From the NCBI GenBank assembly GCA_019693395.1, contig JAAMXP010005773.1:1-42618 (forward strand): DNA of 42,618 nucleotides. The letters run 5' to 3'. The stretch is from Ettlia oleoabundans. Lineage: Eukaryota > Chlorophyta > Chlorophyceae > Chlamydomonadales. Under the pieces are notes generated by a model. It was not told the DNA's origin and did no database searches. It saw only the letters and a program-made list of their open reading frames with translations. Shown here piece by piece: positions 21,901-34,073 of the stretch (its first letter is position 1; every line of letters begins with the position of its first letter). The position numbers and the translations under genes are program-made.

Positions 21901-24900
21901 TGAGGCACACCCGTGGCAGACAACAAGGCAGGATGGAGGGTTGATAGGTGGGAAGGGCAGGCAGGCGGAATGACGCCAAGCATTGCTTAAGCCAGCGCGG
22001 CTGGACACTTTCTTTCTTTTCGGATGATGTCCATTACCTGCCTGGTGAATCAGGGGTACCCTACAAGACCCTAATGCCAGCCCTGACAGCCCCGACAAGT
22101 TGTACGTACCTGTGCGGAAGGCGTGCCGGCGTGCAGCCAGCGCCACTGCAATTCCCCGCGGTGACAGCGCCCCCGCAGCGCTGGGTGTGCCTGCAGCCAT
22201 GGGGCTCCCAAATCCGCCCTGGCAGTGGCTGCAGATGTAGCGGTTCGCGCTGTGCCGCAGCCTGCAACATGGGACATAGAGGGGCACATGCGCAGCATAA
22301 GGTTGATGAGCCGAACGGCAGGGCAGCAAGGGAGCCCCCGCAGCGGTAAGATTGCGGGCAGGAGCAGGCAACAAGGATGGGGCGATGCGGGGAGGCTAGC
22401 TTTGCTGTGCACCCACCTTCCATACCGCGCCAGGCAGGAGATGTGCGCCCACACTCCGCAGCTCTCGCACTCAACCATCTCTGCAATCAGGCAGGCAGAG
22501 GAGCAGGCACCACACCGAGCACTTGCTGTGTGGCACCACAAGGGCGACACAAGCTGCCAGCCACAGCTCAAGATTGCAAGTCCCATCCACTGACTGAGCA
22601 CCCAGCCATCCGGCCTGAGCCATTTCCGTCTTCTTCCGCCCCCTGCCCGGCCCTTTGCCCACCTTCCCCGTCGTCATAGCTCACTCCACACAGGCAGTCC
22701 ACATCCCGCTGCTCCTGATTGAACTGGCGCTGCCACTCCTCCTCCGCCTTGTCAGCGTCAGCCAGCTCAGCCTCAGCCAACTCAGCATCAAACTCATATT
22801 CATCCTCATCCTCATCGCTCAATGCAAACTCAGAGGACAGGTGCCGCGGACGGCGGCGCCGTCGCCGGCGCTGCTGTGCAGCAGTGCCGCCATTGCCGCT
22901 GGTTCGCCCGCGGTTGTTGCCACCGCTGCTGTGCGCTGCAACAGCTGCCACCGCCGCCGCCGCCATCACGCTGCTGGATGTTGTGCGGCGCCGCTGTGTG
23001 ACGGGTGCATCACCGTCGGAGCCAGCGGCGTCCCCCCGATAGCGACGGTCGTCATAGATGCCTGCACGCCAGCAACATGGCACAAGCAATAACAACCAGG
23101 CTCACTTGGTAATTCTTGCAGCATTGCCTGCGATGCCAACAGCAACCAGCATGTGGCCCAGCAGGTCACTGTGGACCACATGAACGGGCTCAGGTTGGGA
23201 TCCAGAGGAGGCCAGGCTCTCTTGAACCATGGGCTGTGCACCAAGGCACTGGCACAGCACTTGACACAAACCCTCTTACGACGATACAGCGATCCTTTCC
23301 AAACCCAAAAAGGAGGCAGCGCTTAAACAGCTTAGCAGCCACAGCAGCAGACGGTAGCGTCCTGTCAGAAACTGTGCTGCAAGAGGGTAGGACCAGAGGC
23401 AGCAGGCCCAGCGCACCAAAGCGTGTATCTTCATGAAGCCGCTTCTGTGCCCCCACTCTCCGCCGCTTGCCGCCGGCAGCGCCGCCGCTAGCACCGGTGG
23501 CGCGTTGCTGCTCGCCCTCGGACTTCTCCAAAACCACACCCGTGACCGCCCCCGCAGGTGCGGATGCTGCAGTGACGGCGCCCTGGGCGCTCCTGGGTCG
23601 TGAGGGCGGCTCATCCTCCGTGGCCACGTCTTCGTCTGCAGCAACAGCCATCAAGAACAGCAGCCTCAGCGGGCAGCCCCTGCTGTGCAGTGCTGCTTTC
23701 AGAGTTGCAGCAATGAATCAGGAAGCGAACCAGCAGCCTGTAGCACCAACTCCAGTTGCGCAGGGCCAAGCGGCTCGGGATGGCAGGGCAGGCTCAGCAG
23801 CAGGCAGTGTGACACAAGCAGCAAGGGATAGCAGGTGGAGTGCAGGCGGCAGGGTGCACCTAGGAAGCGCTTGCGGTTGAGGGCTGCCTTGCGCCTGTTG
23901 GAGTGGCGCACCACAGCTGCCGCCACGCGCCCATCTGCCACGGGCAGCATCCCGCCAAAGGGCGCCTGGTCCGCCGCGGTTTCAGCCGCCAGAAGCACCG
24001 CTGAGACTGCTGCGTTTGCGGTGGCCTGGGCATGGTGCAGGTCCTCGCCTGCCTGCAGGTAAACAAGCTGAGCTGCGGCCAGCAACTGCTGCGCAACCTC
24101 CGCTTGCTGCTGCTGCAACCGTGCCGACTGCTGCAGGCCCCCTGCAGGCTGCCCTGCTGCCGCCGCTTCCGCTGCCTCACTTGCCGCAGCAGCAGCGAGT
24201 GCATTGCTTACTGCTGCGGCAGCCAGGCTCTGCACATATGCCTGCAGCGCCACCTTACATGCAGCCTGCGCCTGCTGCAGCCGCTGCTGCGCCACTGCCT
24301 GCTCAACAGCAAGCCGCTCCTGCTGCTTCTGTGCCGTCAAAGGAGGCAATGCTGCACCCTGCTGTTCCCTGGCTGGCTGCAAACCGCTGGCACTCGTGTT
24401 GCCAGCTGCCGACTGCTGCTGCTGGTGCGGCGGCGGCGGCAGGAGCTGTGGCTGCATCACCTGCTGTTGCTGCGTCTGTGAAGGAGAGGTGCGTGGCTGG
24501 GATGACACCGCCGGTTCAGCAGCTGCAGGCGTGGGGCTGCGGCGTGCCGCCGCCGACCGAGTGGATCCTGATCGACGCGGTGCTGGCGGCGGTGGCGGTG
24601 GAACCTCGTTGGTGGCTATGTGGCGAAACTTGATCATGTTGCGATACTGCAGTTTGGAAAGGGCAGGCATCGCACACGAGCAAAAACAACATCAGCACGC
24701 CCATGTTATGTTCAAACGATGTGCCAGAGTTACTTAGGGTCGAGCACGGCAGGCAGGCTCAGCATGGCGGTAGACAACCCCCCGTTTGCCATGCACACCT
24801 CCCTCTCCATGTCACGAATGTTGACCTATCACGCACCTTATCCTTGAGCTGCACCCCCGTACGCTGGCGCAGCACAGGGTAGTCATTCACAATCTTCTGC

Positions 24901-24983
24901 CAACTGCCCACACCAAAGCGTGCCACTCCCTCCTTGAGCGCCGACACCTCGGCCTCACTCCAATGGTTGTAGGAGCGCCCCAT
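18926..24983 (-). CDS. Telobox SANT/Myb and PHD-finger nuclear protein
   Basis: Ten exons (24983-24837, 24646-23860, 23635-23417, 23061-22663, 22480-22417, 22261-22110, 21890-21041, 20636-20527, 20341-19622, 19098-18926) give about 1206 residues. The SANT/Myb domain is at the very N-terminus (W8, W28) and ends in VQLKDKYRNM (44-53), the telobox motif of plant telomere-repeat-binding and single-Myb-histone proteins. A PHD finger lies at 507-552: C507, C509, C522, C525, H530, C533, C549, C552, a complete C4HC3 set. PHD fingers usually read histone H3 tails. Between and after them are Ala/Gln-rich helical stretches, a basic RRRRRRRRPRH segment next to an acidic DEDEDEYEFD run, a second basic KRRR segment, and poly-Gln tracts. 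It is probably a chromatin-bound transcription regulator. Exon 9 could alternatively end nearby at another phase-1 GT. The last exon has no domain and is the least certain. Confidence 0.78.
20049..20073 (-). repeat. CAG repeat coding for glutamines
   Basis: An uninterrupted CTG run on the plus strand, CAG on the coding strand, encodes eight glutamines in exon 9 of the SANT-PHD gene. A second, broken CAG/CGG run lies in its last exon at about 18985-19035. Confidence 0.85.
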
Positions 24984-25928
24984 GGATCAGGGCTACGTGC
25001 AATTGGGAACTAACGAGAGATAAAGCAGGTTCCAGGACAAGGATGTGCCTGCCTGTAACCAGTTACTAGACGGTGGCTGGGGATAAAGTTGGCGCACAGC
25101 TGTCTGGTGGGACAAGCTGGGTACGGTTACCTGCAAAGTGAAAGTGGCACACAGGCAGCACCGTATGGGTCGGTCATAGCACTAAGGAGGTCAATGCCAG
25201 ATGGCAGCGTGCAGAATAACATTGCTAAGACCATGCCTGTACACTCACCGCGGGCTCAGAAAGAACCCTAAGGAAAAACCCTGGCCGCCTGCTGCGCCCC
25301 GTGCCTTGATGCAACAAGAAGACAGCTGTGCTGCACCTCGGCTGGGGCCCCGCTGACAGCCCCGTTGATCAAAGAGTGTCCTGCAGCATGCAAGGCATGG
25401 TGAGCAGCGGGCTTGCAAGCACCTGCCACTGTTGTTCGCAGGCGCACAAAGCTGACGTCGTGCCGCCACCACACCCGCGCGCTTCTTGCAGCGCCGAACA
25501 GGCGGCGGCTGGGGACGCCCCACTCCTGGTAGCTACCTGTCGTACCCGAGGGCCCGGACAACCCCGCAGCCGCGACCAGGGCATAAGTAGGGTTGCCGTG
25601 GTTCTGCGGCGCACACGCTCCACCTAACTTCGCCGGTCCAAAATGTCAAGATTCAGCTGCTAGCAAGTGTACTGGGCTGGCTAACGCAGGGACGCAGCAG
25701 ATCAACGGGTGGCGGCTATTGGAAAGCCACCGTGGAACAGAACGGGAGCAGGTGGCGGGTCCCACGCATTTTACATTTCGCGACTGTTTTATATTTGAAT
25801 CGACTTTCGCTCATTTTTGGCACACGGAGAACGCCAGTCTCGACTGCAGCTCACTCGTCCTCCTTGCCCGTGACAACGAATCAAAGGCGCGCTTCGAACA
25901 TCACCAATTCCCGATTTGTGACACGGCG
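24984..25928. promoter_or_regulatory. Divergent promoter region, SANT-PHD gene and aminotransferase gene
   Basis: These 945 bases separate two ATG codons that face away from each other, so both promoters and leaders must lie here. I see no coding exon and no clear TATA box close to either start. The call rests on gene orientation alone. Confidence 0.55.
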
Positions 25929-28900
25929 ATGGCGGTGCAAGCAGCATGGGCCAGGGTGTGCTCCTCGGCAGCGGCTAGCAGCAGCGGACGAACGTCTGCG
26001 CCTTTCAACGCAGCGCCATGGGCGGTCCGCAAGAACAATATTCAACCAGCAGCGCGACCCGCCGCAGTGGCAGCCCAGCGGCAGCAGCGGCAACGACCAG
26101 TGCACGCTTCCGCCGCCGCCGAAGCGCCAGCGGCAGAGCCGGAGCAGCAGCGGCCCCAGCAGCTGCAGGAGCCGACAGTACCTACACGGCTGCTGAGCTC
26201 CCAAGAGGTGAGGCCTACAGAAACGCAGGAAAGAAGTGGCACTTGAAGCAGAGTTATTGCCTGAGCTCCCATCTCACCCATTCCGCTGATTGCACAAGCT
26301 CTGGGGCAGGCCCACACCTGCCAGTGTCGAGATATGCATTTACATCCAGTACGTGCCCAATCCGTCACTCTCACTCTCTACTTTCACGGCTCCACCGTTC
26401 CCCGTTGTCACACCCTTTCATACCCCATTTCCCCCTGCCCACATTATCTGTTGCTGCTGCTGCCACTCCTGTCGTCTGCTGCTATGTTCTTCAGGCCCTG
26501 GATGCGCTGTACGCAAGCCAGCACGAAATTCAGCGCTCCACCTATCGCGCGTTCTACAGCAGCGAGCTGGGGGGCATTGTGACCGACCCCGCGCTGTTTG
26601 TGGTGCAGCTGGACGACCACATGGTGCACAGGGGGCATGCGGGTGAGGCAGGCTGGCCCTGGCAGGCAGGGCTGGCAAGTAGCTAGCGAGAATGCCTCAC
26701 GCTTACTCCACCAAGACCCGCCTCAACCACAATGTCACAGCGCTGCAGTCATCCCCTGCTGCTCCCCCCTTCTTGCCTGCAGTATTTGACACCGCCCTGC
26801 TTGTCAAGGGCCACCTGTACCAGCTGGACCAGCACCTCCACCGCTTCCTCATCAACGCAGCCAAGGCCAACATACCGCTGCCCGATGGCATGAGTGTGGA
26901 GCAGATGAAGCGGACCATAGCGGAGACAGCCGCCGCCAGCTGCAAACTCAACGGTGCGCCTGATGGTGTGACTGGGGGTGTTTATGAACGATTGAAGGGA
27001 AGAAGGAGATGCAGATGGTTTAATGCGGGAAGAAAGAACATTCAAGTTTTGGGTGTGTGGGTGTGTGGTGGTGGGGATCATGGGTGTGGATGGGTTGAGC
27101 TTGTGCGATTTGGGGCGCGTGCACGAGGGCAGTTCAGGGGTTGGAGCTGATTGCAGCTGCCTGACCATGGGGTGGGTACCTATGGCTTGGGGTGCACCTG
27201 CTTTCGACAGCAGTGACCCTGTGCTCCTGCTGCCCCTGCTTTTGGCAACTTCCTCATGTTCACGCTCCTTCCCCTCTGCCTATCCCTGAACACATCCACC
27301 CAACCACCCACCCACCCACCACGCCCTTGTCAAGTATCCGCCCTGCACCATGCGCTTCTCTCCAGGCTACGTGCGCTACTGGCTGTCTGCGGGTCGTGGC
27401 GGCTTTGGGCTGAGCGGCAACGAGTGCCTTGGCTCCTCCTTCTACTGCCTCGTCTACACACAGGAAGTGCCAGACAGCAAGTTGGACGGTGAGTGGTGTG
27501 GGGCGCTGAGTGGAGGGGGGGTATGTCTTGTGTGGTTGGGGTACGGGCTCGTTGTGTGGGCCCCGCACCACTGGTCTCAACCTGTGATGCGACTGACTCA
27601 CGGGTGCAACACTGCTGAGTACGCTACAACCACCGCATCCCCATCCACCACTGCTACTGCCGCCAGCCCCGCCCTCAAAGCCTGGTACCCCCCCACCCCA
27701 CCCCCTTTGCATTGCCCCTCCCGGTTTTCAGAGTACCTCCGTGGGTGGCGTGTGAAGACGAGCCCGGTGCCCGTCAAGGCGCCCTTCTTTGCCCGCCTCA
27801 AGTCCACCAACTACCTGCCCAACGTGCTGAACCTCATGGACGCTCAGGCGGAGGGATACGACCAGGTGAGCACACAGTAACCCATCGACTGTTGCACCCT
27901 GCTTCATGCTGACAAGACGTGTGTGAGACACAATTCCAGCAGCACCCACCGCCGCCGGGGTTTGTGGTTGGCAGGCTACTGATAGGAGTGGGTCCTGACC
28001 AGCGAACTAGCTTGGCGTTTGGATCGCTGGCCTAATGTACGCGGCACGCCTGGTTGCTTTGCTGACTGGATGTGTGCTTGCGTGTGTGATTGCAGGGCAT
28101 CTTTGTGGATGGCGAGGGCAACGTGAGCGAGGGGACCAACATGAACCTGGTCTGCATACTGGTGAGACACCCGCACCGGCACCAGCAGCAGAGGTTGGGC
28201 AATACTCGTGGGCGGGCAACATCTGTAGCTTGAAAGACATAAGCTGTGGCGCACGCAACCCTATGCCTTCCAACAGGTGTCACTCCGTAACAATGGCGCT
28301 GGGTTGCCCTGCTGGCCCCCAACACAATCACACCAAGAGTCGCCCATCGTCTCCGTCTGCACCTGCTGAGTGCACAGTCCACCGTGCATCACTCACTTAC
28401 CTGCCTGCTGCTGTTAAGTCCTTCCCCATCCCATTGGTACGACCCGATGTTCCACATGCAGGATGACGGCACCGTGGTTGTGCCTCCCTTTGACCAGTCG
28501 CTCAACGGCATCACGGTGCAGCGCATGATGGAGCTGCTGCCGGCGGTGAGACACCACTCCGCCTCCCACCCGGCCGTGCTGCTGCTTCGCTCACTTAGCC
28601 CCTCTCGCTTTTACTCTGCTTCTCCTTGCTGCTGCTTTGCGCGTGTCCCCCCACCCCATCCCACACCCTACCACCACCACCACACCACCACTACCCGCTG
28701 CTGCTGTTGCTGTCCATGCGTAGCACCCCCTTCCAGCATGCCTTCGTGCTCCACCTGCCCTTGTCACCGCTAACTCTTTGGTTGATCACGCAGCCACTCA
28801 CTCTTACACCTGTATTTTGCACTCAAATCCCGTGTTGCAGGCAATTGAGCAGGGTATCGAGGGCTTGAAGCGTGTGGAGCAGCGTGAAATCAGCGTGGAT

Positions 28901-29487
28901 GAGGCCAAGGCGGCCAGGGAGGTGTTCTTCGTGGGCAGCAGCCTGCCCGTCATGCCCGTGGTGCAGGTGCGGCGCGTCACTCTCCCTGCTGCGCATGCAG
29001 CGATGGCTCTCGACTGGTGGTTTGCAGCGTGTGGGGTGTGACCGTAACCGCAGTGTCACAATAAACAATGATTCACCCATGTTAAGCTCCTCACCATCAT
29101 CACCATTTGACCCATCCTGGGTAGCAGTGCATTACAGAATTGGCGCTGCAGTTTGTGCCACTGCTGTCAATCGTCCCACCTGCCGTTCACCTCGTCACGG
29201 TCTGCACACATGCATCGCTATCACGCAACCAAGCGAGCCAACAACATACAACACAGCATCATGCGGCCTCCGCATTGCTGCCACCTGCCCTTGCTCACCC
29301 ATCTTACCCCCGCCGCCCTCCCCAACTTCGTGTGCAGTGGGATGGCCGATTGATTGGCGATGGCACTGCGGGTCTGGGTGCACTTCAGATCCGCGTGATG
29401 CTGCAGGACGACATGAAGCCGTGGCCCGGGTCTGACCAGCACACCGAGGTGCCCTACGGCTTCATGACGGGACTGCTGGAGGAGTGA
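25929..29487 (+). CDS. Organellar class IV aminotransferase (D-amino-acid transaminase / aminodeoxychorismate lyase type)
   Basis: Nine exons (25929-26207, 26495-26642, 26783-26953, 27366-27488, 27732-27865, 28096-28161, 28462-28545, 28841-28966, 29338-29487) give 426 residues with every phase closed. The first 93 residues are rich in Ala, Ser, Arg and Gln and look like a plastid or mitochondrial targeting peptide. The rest is a full fold-type IV PLP enzyme: IVTDPALFVVQLDDHMVHRG and VFDTALLV, RYWLSAGRGGF, the Schiff-base lysine K264 in ARLKSTNYLPNVLNLM, E297 in SEGTNMN, and VFFVGSSLPVMPVVQWDG. These match the Arabidopsis At5g57850 group, which has D-amino-acid transaminase and 4-amino-4-deoxychorismate lyase (folate/pABA) activity. 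Which reaction dominates here cannot be read from sequence. The branched-chain aminotransferase subfamily fits less well. Confidence 0.88.
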
Positions 29488-30248
29488 AGGCAGGAGTGGG
29501 GCAGGAGCAGGGCCTGCTGATGTTGTGCAGGCGCAAGGCGTGGTGGAAGGAGTGTGGCGCTTTGTGTGAGACAGTTGCCTGGTGGATAATCGATGGGGCG
29601 CATGAGAGCGAGCCAAGGGTGTGCAGCAGGAAGTGCCAAGACGTTGCAGTGCTGACCCCCGAGTGAGCGCAGCAGTGCAGCGCACACATCCGGGACTGGG
29701 TGCAGCAGGGGGCTTCCTGTAGTCAGTGCGCTGCTGTGCTGTGATTGATGCCACGCTGCCTCGAGCCTAGGGGCTGACACTGCACAGTTACCTCTTATCT
29801 GATTGCTTCGTAAACCACCATGAGATTGGAAATAGTTGACCGTGTGGTTCGCCCCTGGCACCATGTCATGGCATGCATCGCTGGTAGTTGCAGAATAGTT
29901 TGAAGGGTAGAAATTTACAGCACTACGGCTGTGGTGGGCCTGATAAGTACATGGCATGGCTGATCGAGGCGGGCTGCGGTTTGTGCCCCTGAGGCAGCGG
30001 TGGCAACTGCACAGCGAGCCTTCAGCAGGCAAGCCACCACTGAGGGAGCGTGGAAGGATTGAGCAAGACAGACGGAAAAGTCGGGGAGCAGTGCAGCTGG
30101 AAGCGGGTAGCAGTACAGGAATTTAGAGGAGGAAGGGCAGGGGGCGATATCTGCAAACAGGTCAAGATGCGGCCTGCCCCGGTGAGCTGCACAGCGTAAT
30201 GTAGTCATAGATTGTAGGTTGTAGATGGAGTGGGGTCAGTCACTTGGG
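29488..30248. other. Convergent 3' spacer
   Basis: The aminotransferase and phosphatase genes end facing each other. Only 3' UTR sequence is expected here, and I found no exon or RNA gene. Confidence 0.5.
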
Positions 30249-33200
30249 TCATAGCTTGCTCTTGGGCGTCTCCTGCTCCGTTGGCACCACATAGGCACTG
30301 CAACCCATGCAAGACCAACAACAGAAGCTGTGAGCTGGCAATGAGGGAGCTAAACTGCAAATGCTGAGTAAAAGGCTGTACCTGAGCATGCCAGACGACC
30401 AGCCTGTGCAGCTGTGTGTCTGCCTGTCTGCTGCTCCTGGTCGGGCAGACGAGGAGGTGAGGGCCGCCAGGGGGGGACATGCCGGCAGATATCAAGAGAG
30501 CCAGGCAGACGTGCAAACGCACATCCATCCAGGACACAACTGCCCGCTCACCACAACACTGTGATGTCATCCATCTTTCCCCCAAAGTAGCGGTAGCCCA
30601 GCTGCTGCGCCCCGTAGGCAAAGGGGCTGAGGTGGGTGGGGTCTGCCGCACGCATGCGAGCAAATTGAGCCAGCGTCACGGCTGCAGCCTGTGCGTTCTC
30701 TCCCCGCTCCTGCTGGTTGTGCAAAGGGGTCAGAAAAATGCAGGCAGCGTGGATTGAGACGCCGTGTGAGGTTGGTGGGAGCAGAAGCAAAGCAGGGCAA
30801 ATGCAAAAGGCTTCAAGCCAGCCGTTATTTTCGAGATCAATCGCATGGATGGTATGTCGACATCCTTTGCTGCCATTCCCATGAGAATCAAACCGCAACA
30901 AAAACGGGCTTGCTGAGTGCTTCCCACATACAACGCCAATTTGCAGTAGACCCGCCGTGCTGACAGGCAGGCAAGGCCAGGCAAAGTTCAACGCAAGGCA
31001 AACAAACCCCCCGTGTCCACGGAGTGGGTAGACCAGCCCAGCACCCCACATGAGCCCACCTTGGTTGCCGACACTAGTGAGGCGGCCTCATCGGGGTACA
31101 CATTGTCAAACAGCCCGTCAGTGGCGGCCACAATGATGTCGCCCTGCTGCACGTCAACGCTGAACCGCTGGGCCACCTGCAGCGGCAGGGAGTGCAGGGC
31201 GGAGCTGCATTACTGGCCGGGAGGGCACGATACATGGCCGATGTGCTGCGAACGCCCACCAACCACATGCGGCAACCATGCCTCATTCTGTTCATGCATG
31301 CATGCAGTCACAGGGATCATGCCCTCACATACCGGGGACACACAGGACACATGGGCGCACTCACCGCAGGAGTGTCTGACATTGAGTCTGGTGAGCCGAT
31401 CTGGTAGGGGAAGTTGAACTCGTGCTGCTGCTGCGGCGACATGAACAGCAGCTGGCCGCCGCGGATCACCATGAACCCTGCAGTATTTGAGCTAGCAATA
31501 AGACCCAGGCAAAGCTGCACCACTCTGGAGGCATGGTTTTGCTTATGCGTTTGCCTTTGTCCAACCGTGCTCCAGGTCTAGTCAAAGGACTTGGCGTGGG
31601 CTAGGCACGTTCACAGCTGTGCAGGGTGCCATACCACCACAACATCTACTGACTTGCAGCAGCATATCCCACATGGCCATGCACATGCACAGAATCAACC
31701 AAATCCTCCACGTCAGGTTGTGACTTGACGACACGCACCCGAGTCTCCTAGGTTTGAGGCATGCAGCCGCTCATTCTCCAGGCAAAGGATGCAGGCTGTG
31801 GAGGAGCCCCGCGCTGTGGTGCTGAGGTAGGCAACCTCCAGCAGCTGCTGTGGCGTGTTGGGGCCTGCATGTGGCAAGGAACAGGTGAGCAACTGTAAGG
31901 ACGGCGGGAGGAGAGCGGGAGGCTAACAGCAGCTGAAAGGAAGTCAACACAGCCTGTAGGTGACGCACAGTGGCAATGCACAAATCAAGCACACTTCCCC
32001 CACAAACAACCACACACCAATGCACATGCTCGTAATACGTCAGCGCCCGCAGCCTGGCGCCCACGCTGGCCCCTCACCCGGCTCGCAGGTGGTGGCTGCC
32101 TTCTTTGCATGGCTCATCAGCTCCCGGGAATACAGGCCCGGATCAACACCCACCTGCAGGCACCCCGCCATCATGACAGCCACATGTTGAGCATTGTTAA
32201 TTACAGTACACACATCTGACAATCCCACATGCCATAGGCACACACTCCTCTGGCACAGCTTGGCCACAATGGGCACTACCTTCCACACAGGGTGCAGCAA
32301 AGAACGAGCAATGAGCGAAGCGCGGCAAACCAGCGTTTCTCGCTCCCACGGAACAGGAACAAGGAAAACCCGCTCGCTGTCTTCCCCATCCTCTCCTGGC
32401 AGCATGGCATTGTGGCATTGCCAAGCACAAGCAGTATTGGCCTCGGCAGATTGTTCAATCTTTATTAGTGACACCCACCTCTGCCCATCCGCCCACCCCA
32501 TCTGCCACGCCCATGCAGGAGCCTCGCTCGCAGATAAAGAAAGCGTCCTCCCCTCCCCTGTCTGCCTTGGCGGGGTGCGGAATCATGCCCGCGCCCGCCT
32601 CCAACACAAATTTGGGCACAAAGGGTTGCAGCCTGCAGGAGGGTGCAGGCAACGCAGGCAAGGTTACAAGCAAGGGCGAAGCAGGTTAATGGATGGCTGT
32701 ATGCCATGTCAGTCAGCACTGCACTCTAGACATGTCATGGCCAGGTGGGCTGCCCCACTAGAAATGCACGTACAGGCGGGCAGGGTTGCTTCTCTATTCT
32801 GCGCAAAAGTCTGTAGCTGCCAGGCAAGGACTCGAAGGCAACTTCAAGCGAACACTGTTTGTTTCTAAGGCACAAGTGCCCATCATTAGTCCAGGTGCCT
32901 CACTGCCGCACGAAACGTCCCCGGATGGGCGGGCACACTGCACAGCACCAGAAGGGTGGTGGCACGCTGCCGGCCCACCTCTTGTCTTCGGTCTCTACTG
33001 TGGATGTAGAGATGCAGCCGCTGGTACTTGCATGCGGAATTGGTGACGGCTCCGCTGCACCGCTGGCTGCTTGGAGTGGCCGCTGTTGATGCCGCCGCCA
33101 CTCTGACTGCAACAGGCGGAAATGGTAGAACCAGAGGCAGGTAAGGCGTGGCACGTATGCTGGGTTTTGTATGGACGGCAGCACTGCAATGCAAGCACGC

Positions 33201-33579
33201 CATCTGAAGCAACACGTACCCTGTTCCTCCCCTGCTGCTCGGCTGTAGTGCTGCTAGGCAGGCTCACCTGTGCCACCCACACGCCCGCACTCACGGCGGC
33301 GCCGCCCAGCAGCAGCGCAGCGGGTCGCTGTGCACCAAACGCCTTGGCGCCGTGCAGCAGGGTCCGCCAATATGCGACCATGACCTGCTGCTTTGCTGCC
33401 TGCGACAGAGCGGGCTTGCTGCTCAACTGACGCCTGGGAGGTTGTGCGGCTGCCGAGGCTGCCGTGGCCTGGAGCGTGACGGCTGCTGCTGCTGTTGTTG
33501 TCGTCAACGGTGAAGGGCCGCGCATTAAGGAAAAAACAAGTCTGCTAGCGAAAGTTAGGGCACTGCACTGAGACAGCAT
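30249..33579 (-). CDS. PTC7-type PP2C serine/threonine phosphatase, probably mitochondrial
   Basis: Nine exons (33579-33268, 33106-32979, 32632-32479, 32153-32078, 31864-31739, 31477-31365, 31176-31060, 30709-30552, 30297-30249) give 410 residues, all phases closed. The PP2C metal-site motifs are all present: D176 in GGEDAFF, D191 in GVADGVGGW, NLGDSGFMVIRGG, D323 in ATDGLFDNVYPDE, and D389-D390 in GKMDDITVL. The FVLEAGAGMIPHPAKADRGG opening and the GVGGW form are typical of the short PTC7/PPTC7 branch, which in yeast and animals dephosphorylates mitochondrial proteins, including those of coenzyme Q synthesis. The N-terminus (MLSQCSALTFASRLVFSLMRG) is Arg/Ser-rich with no acids, like a presequence. 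A mildly hydrophobic stretch (about 84-104, PAALLLGGAAVSAGVWVA) could be a membrane anchor. The organelle is inferred; a plastid is possible. Confidence 0.87.
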
Positions 33580-34073
33580 CGAGCAGCCAGGCTGAACCCA
33601 GCGTTACATGACCATCGCTGCAACAGCAGCGATAGTGGCACAGCAGGGGGCGTGGGGCCTTGCTCAGACTAGAGGTGACTAAATGCCCAGCGACTCGCAC
33701 TGCTTATTTTAGGGCGCCTGACACGCAGGAGTGTGTGTACTAGGCCCAGTAGGATACTTGAATGATTGGTGGGCTGCATTCATGTATTACTCCGTCGGGA
33801 AAGTGTGCTGTGCCATGATGTGATATGCGCGCTATTGCCGCCGCGCACTCAAAGCAGGCACCCGGTGGGCCAAGGGGCGGTATCAAGCAGGCCGGTCATG
33901 CACACCCTCAGCAATGCAAAATTTCTGCCCGGGAGGATCACACGAGTCGATTGACCAACAGTTTGAATGGAAATGGATGCACAGAAATTGATGTCAAGGC
34001 TCGCTATGTTCACAGAGACAGCAGTACAGCAGCATGCGAAGAAGAGTGATCTCATTACTGGTTGATCTGGCCG
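33580..34073. other. Spacer: phosphatase promoter and fibrillin 3' UTR
   Basis: About 490 bases with no supported exon. Both neighbours are on the minus strand, so the phosphatase promoter lies at the left edge and the fibrillin 3' UTR at the right. Confidence 0.45.

Noticed and set aside
21041..22374. 445-residue single-exon frame taken as a whole gene
   Set aside because: Its left part runs through an intron. The conserved PHD residues need the 22417/22261 and 22110/21890 splices.
29454..30032. 192-residue minus-strand frame after the aminotransferase
   Set aside because: It overlaps the aminotransferase end and lies in a convergent 3' spacer, with no domain.
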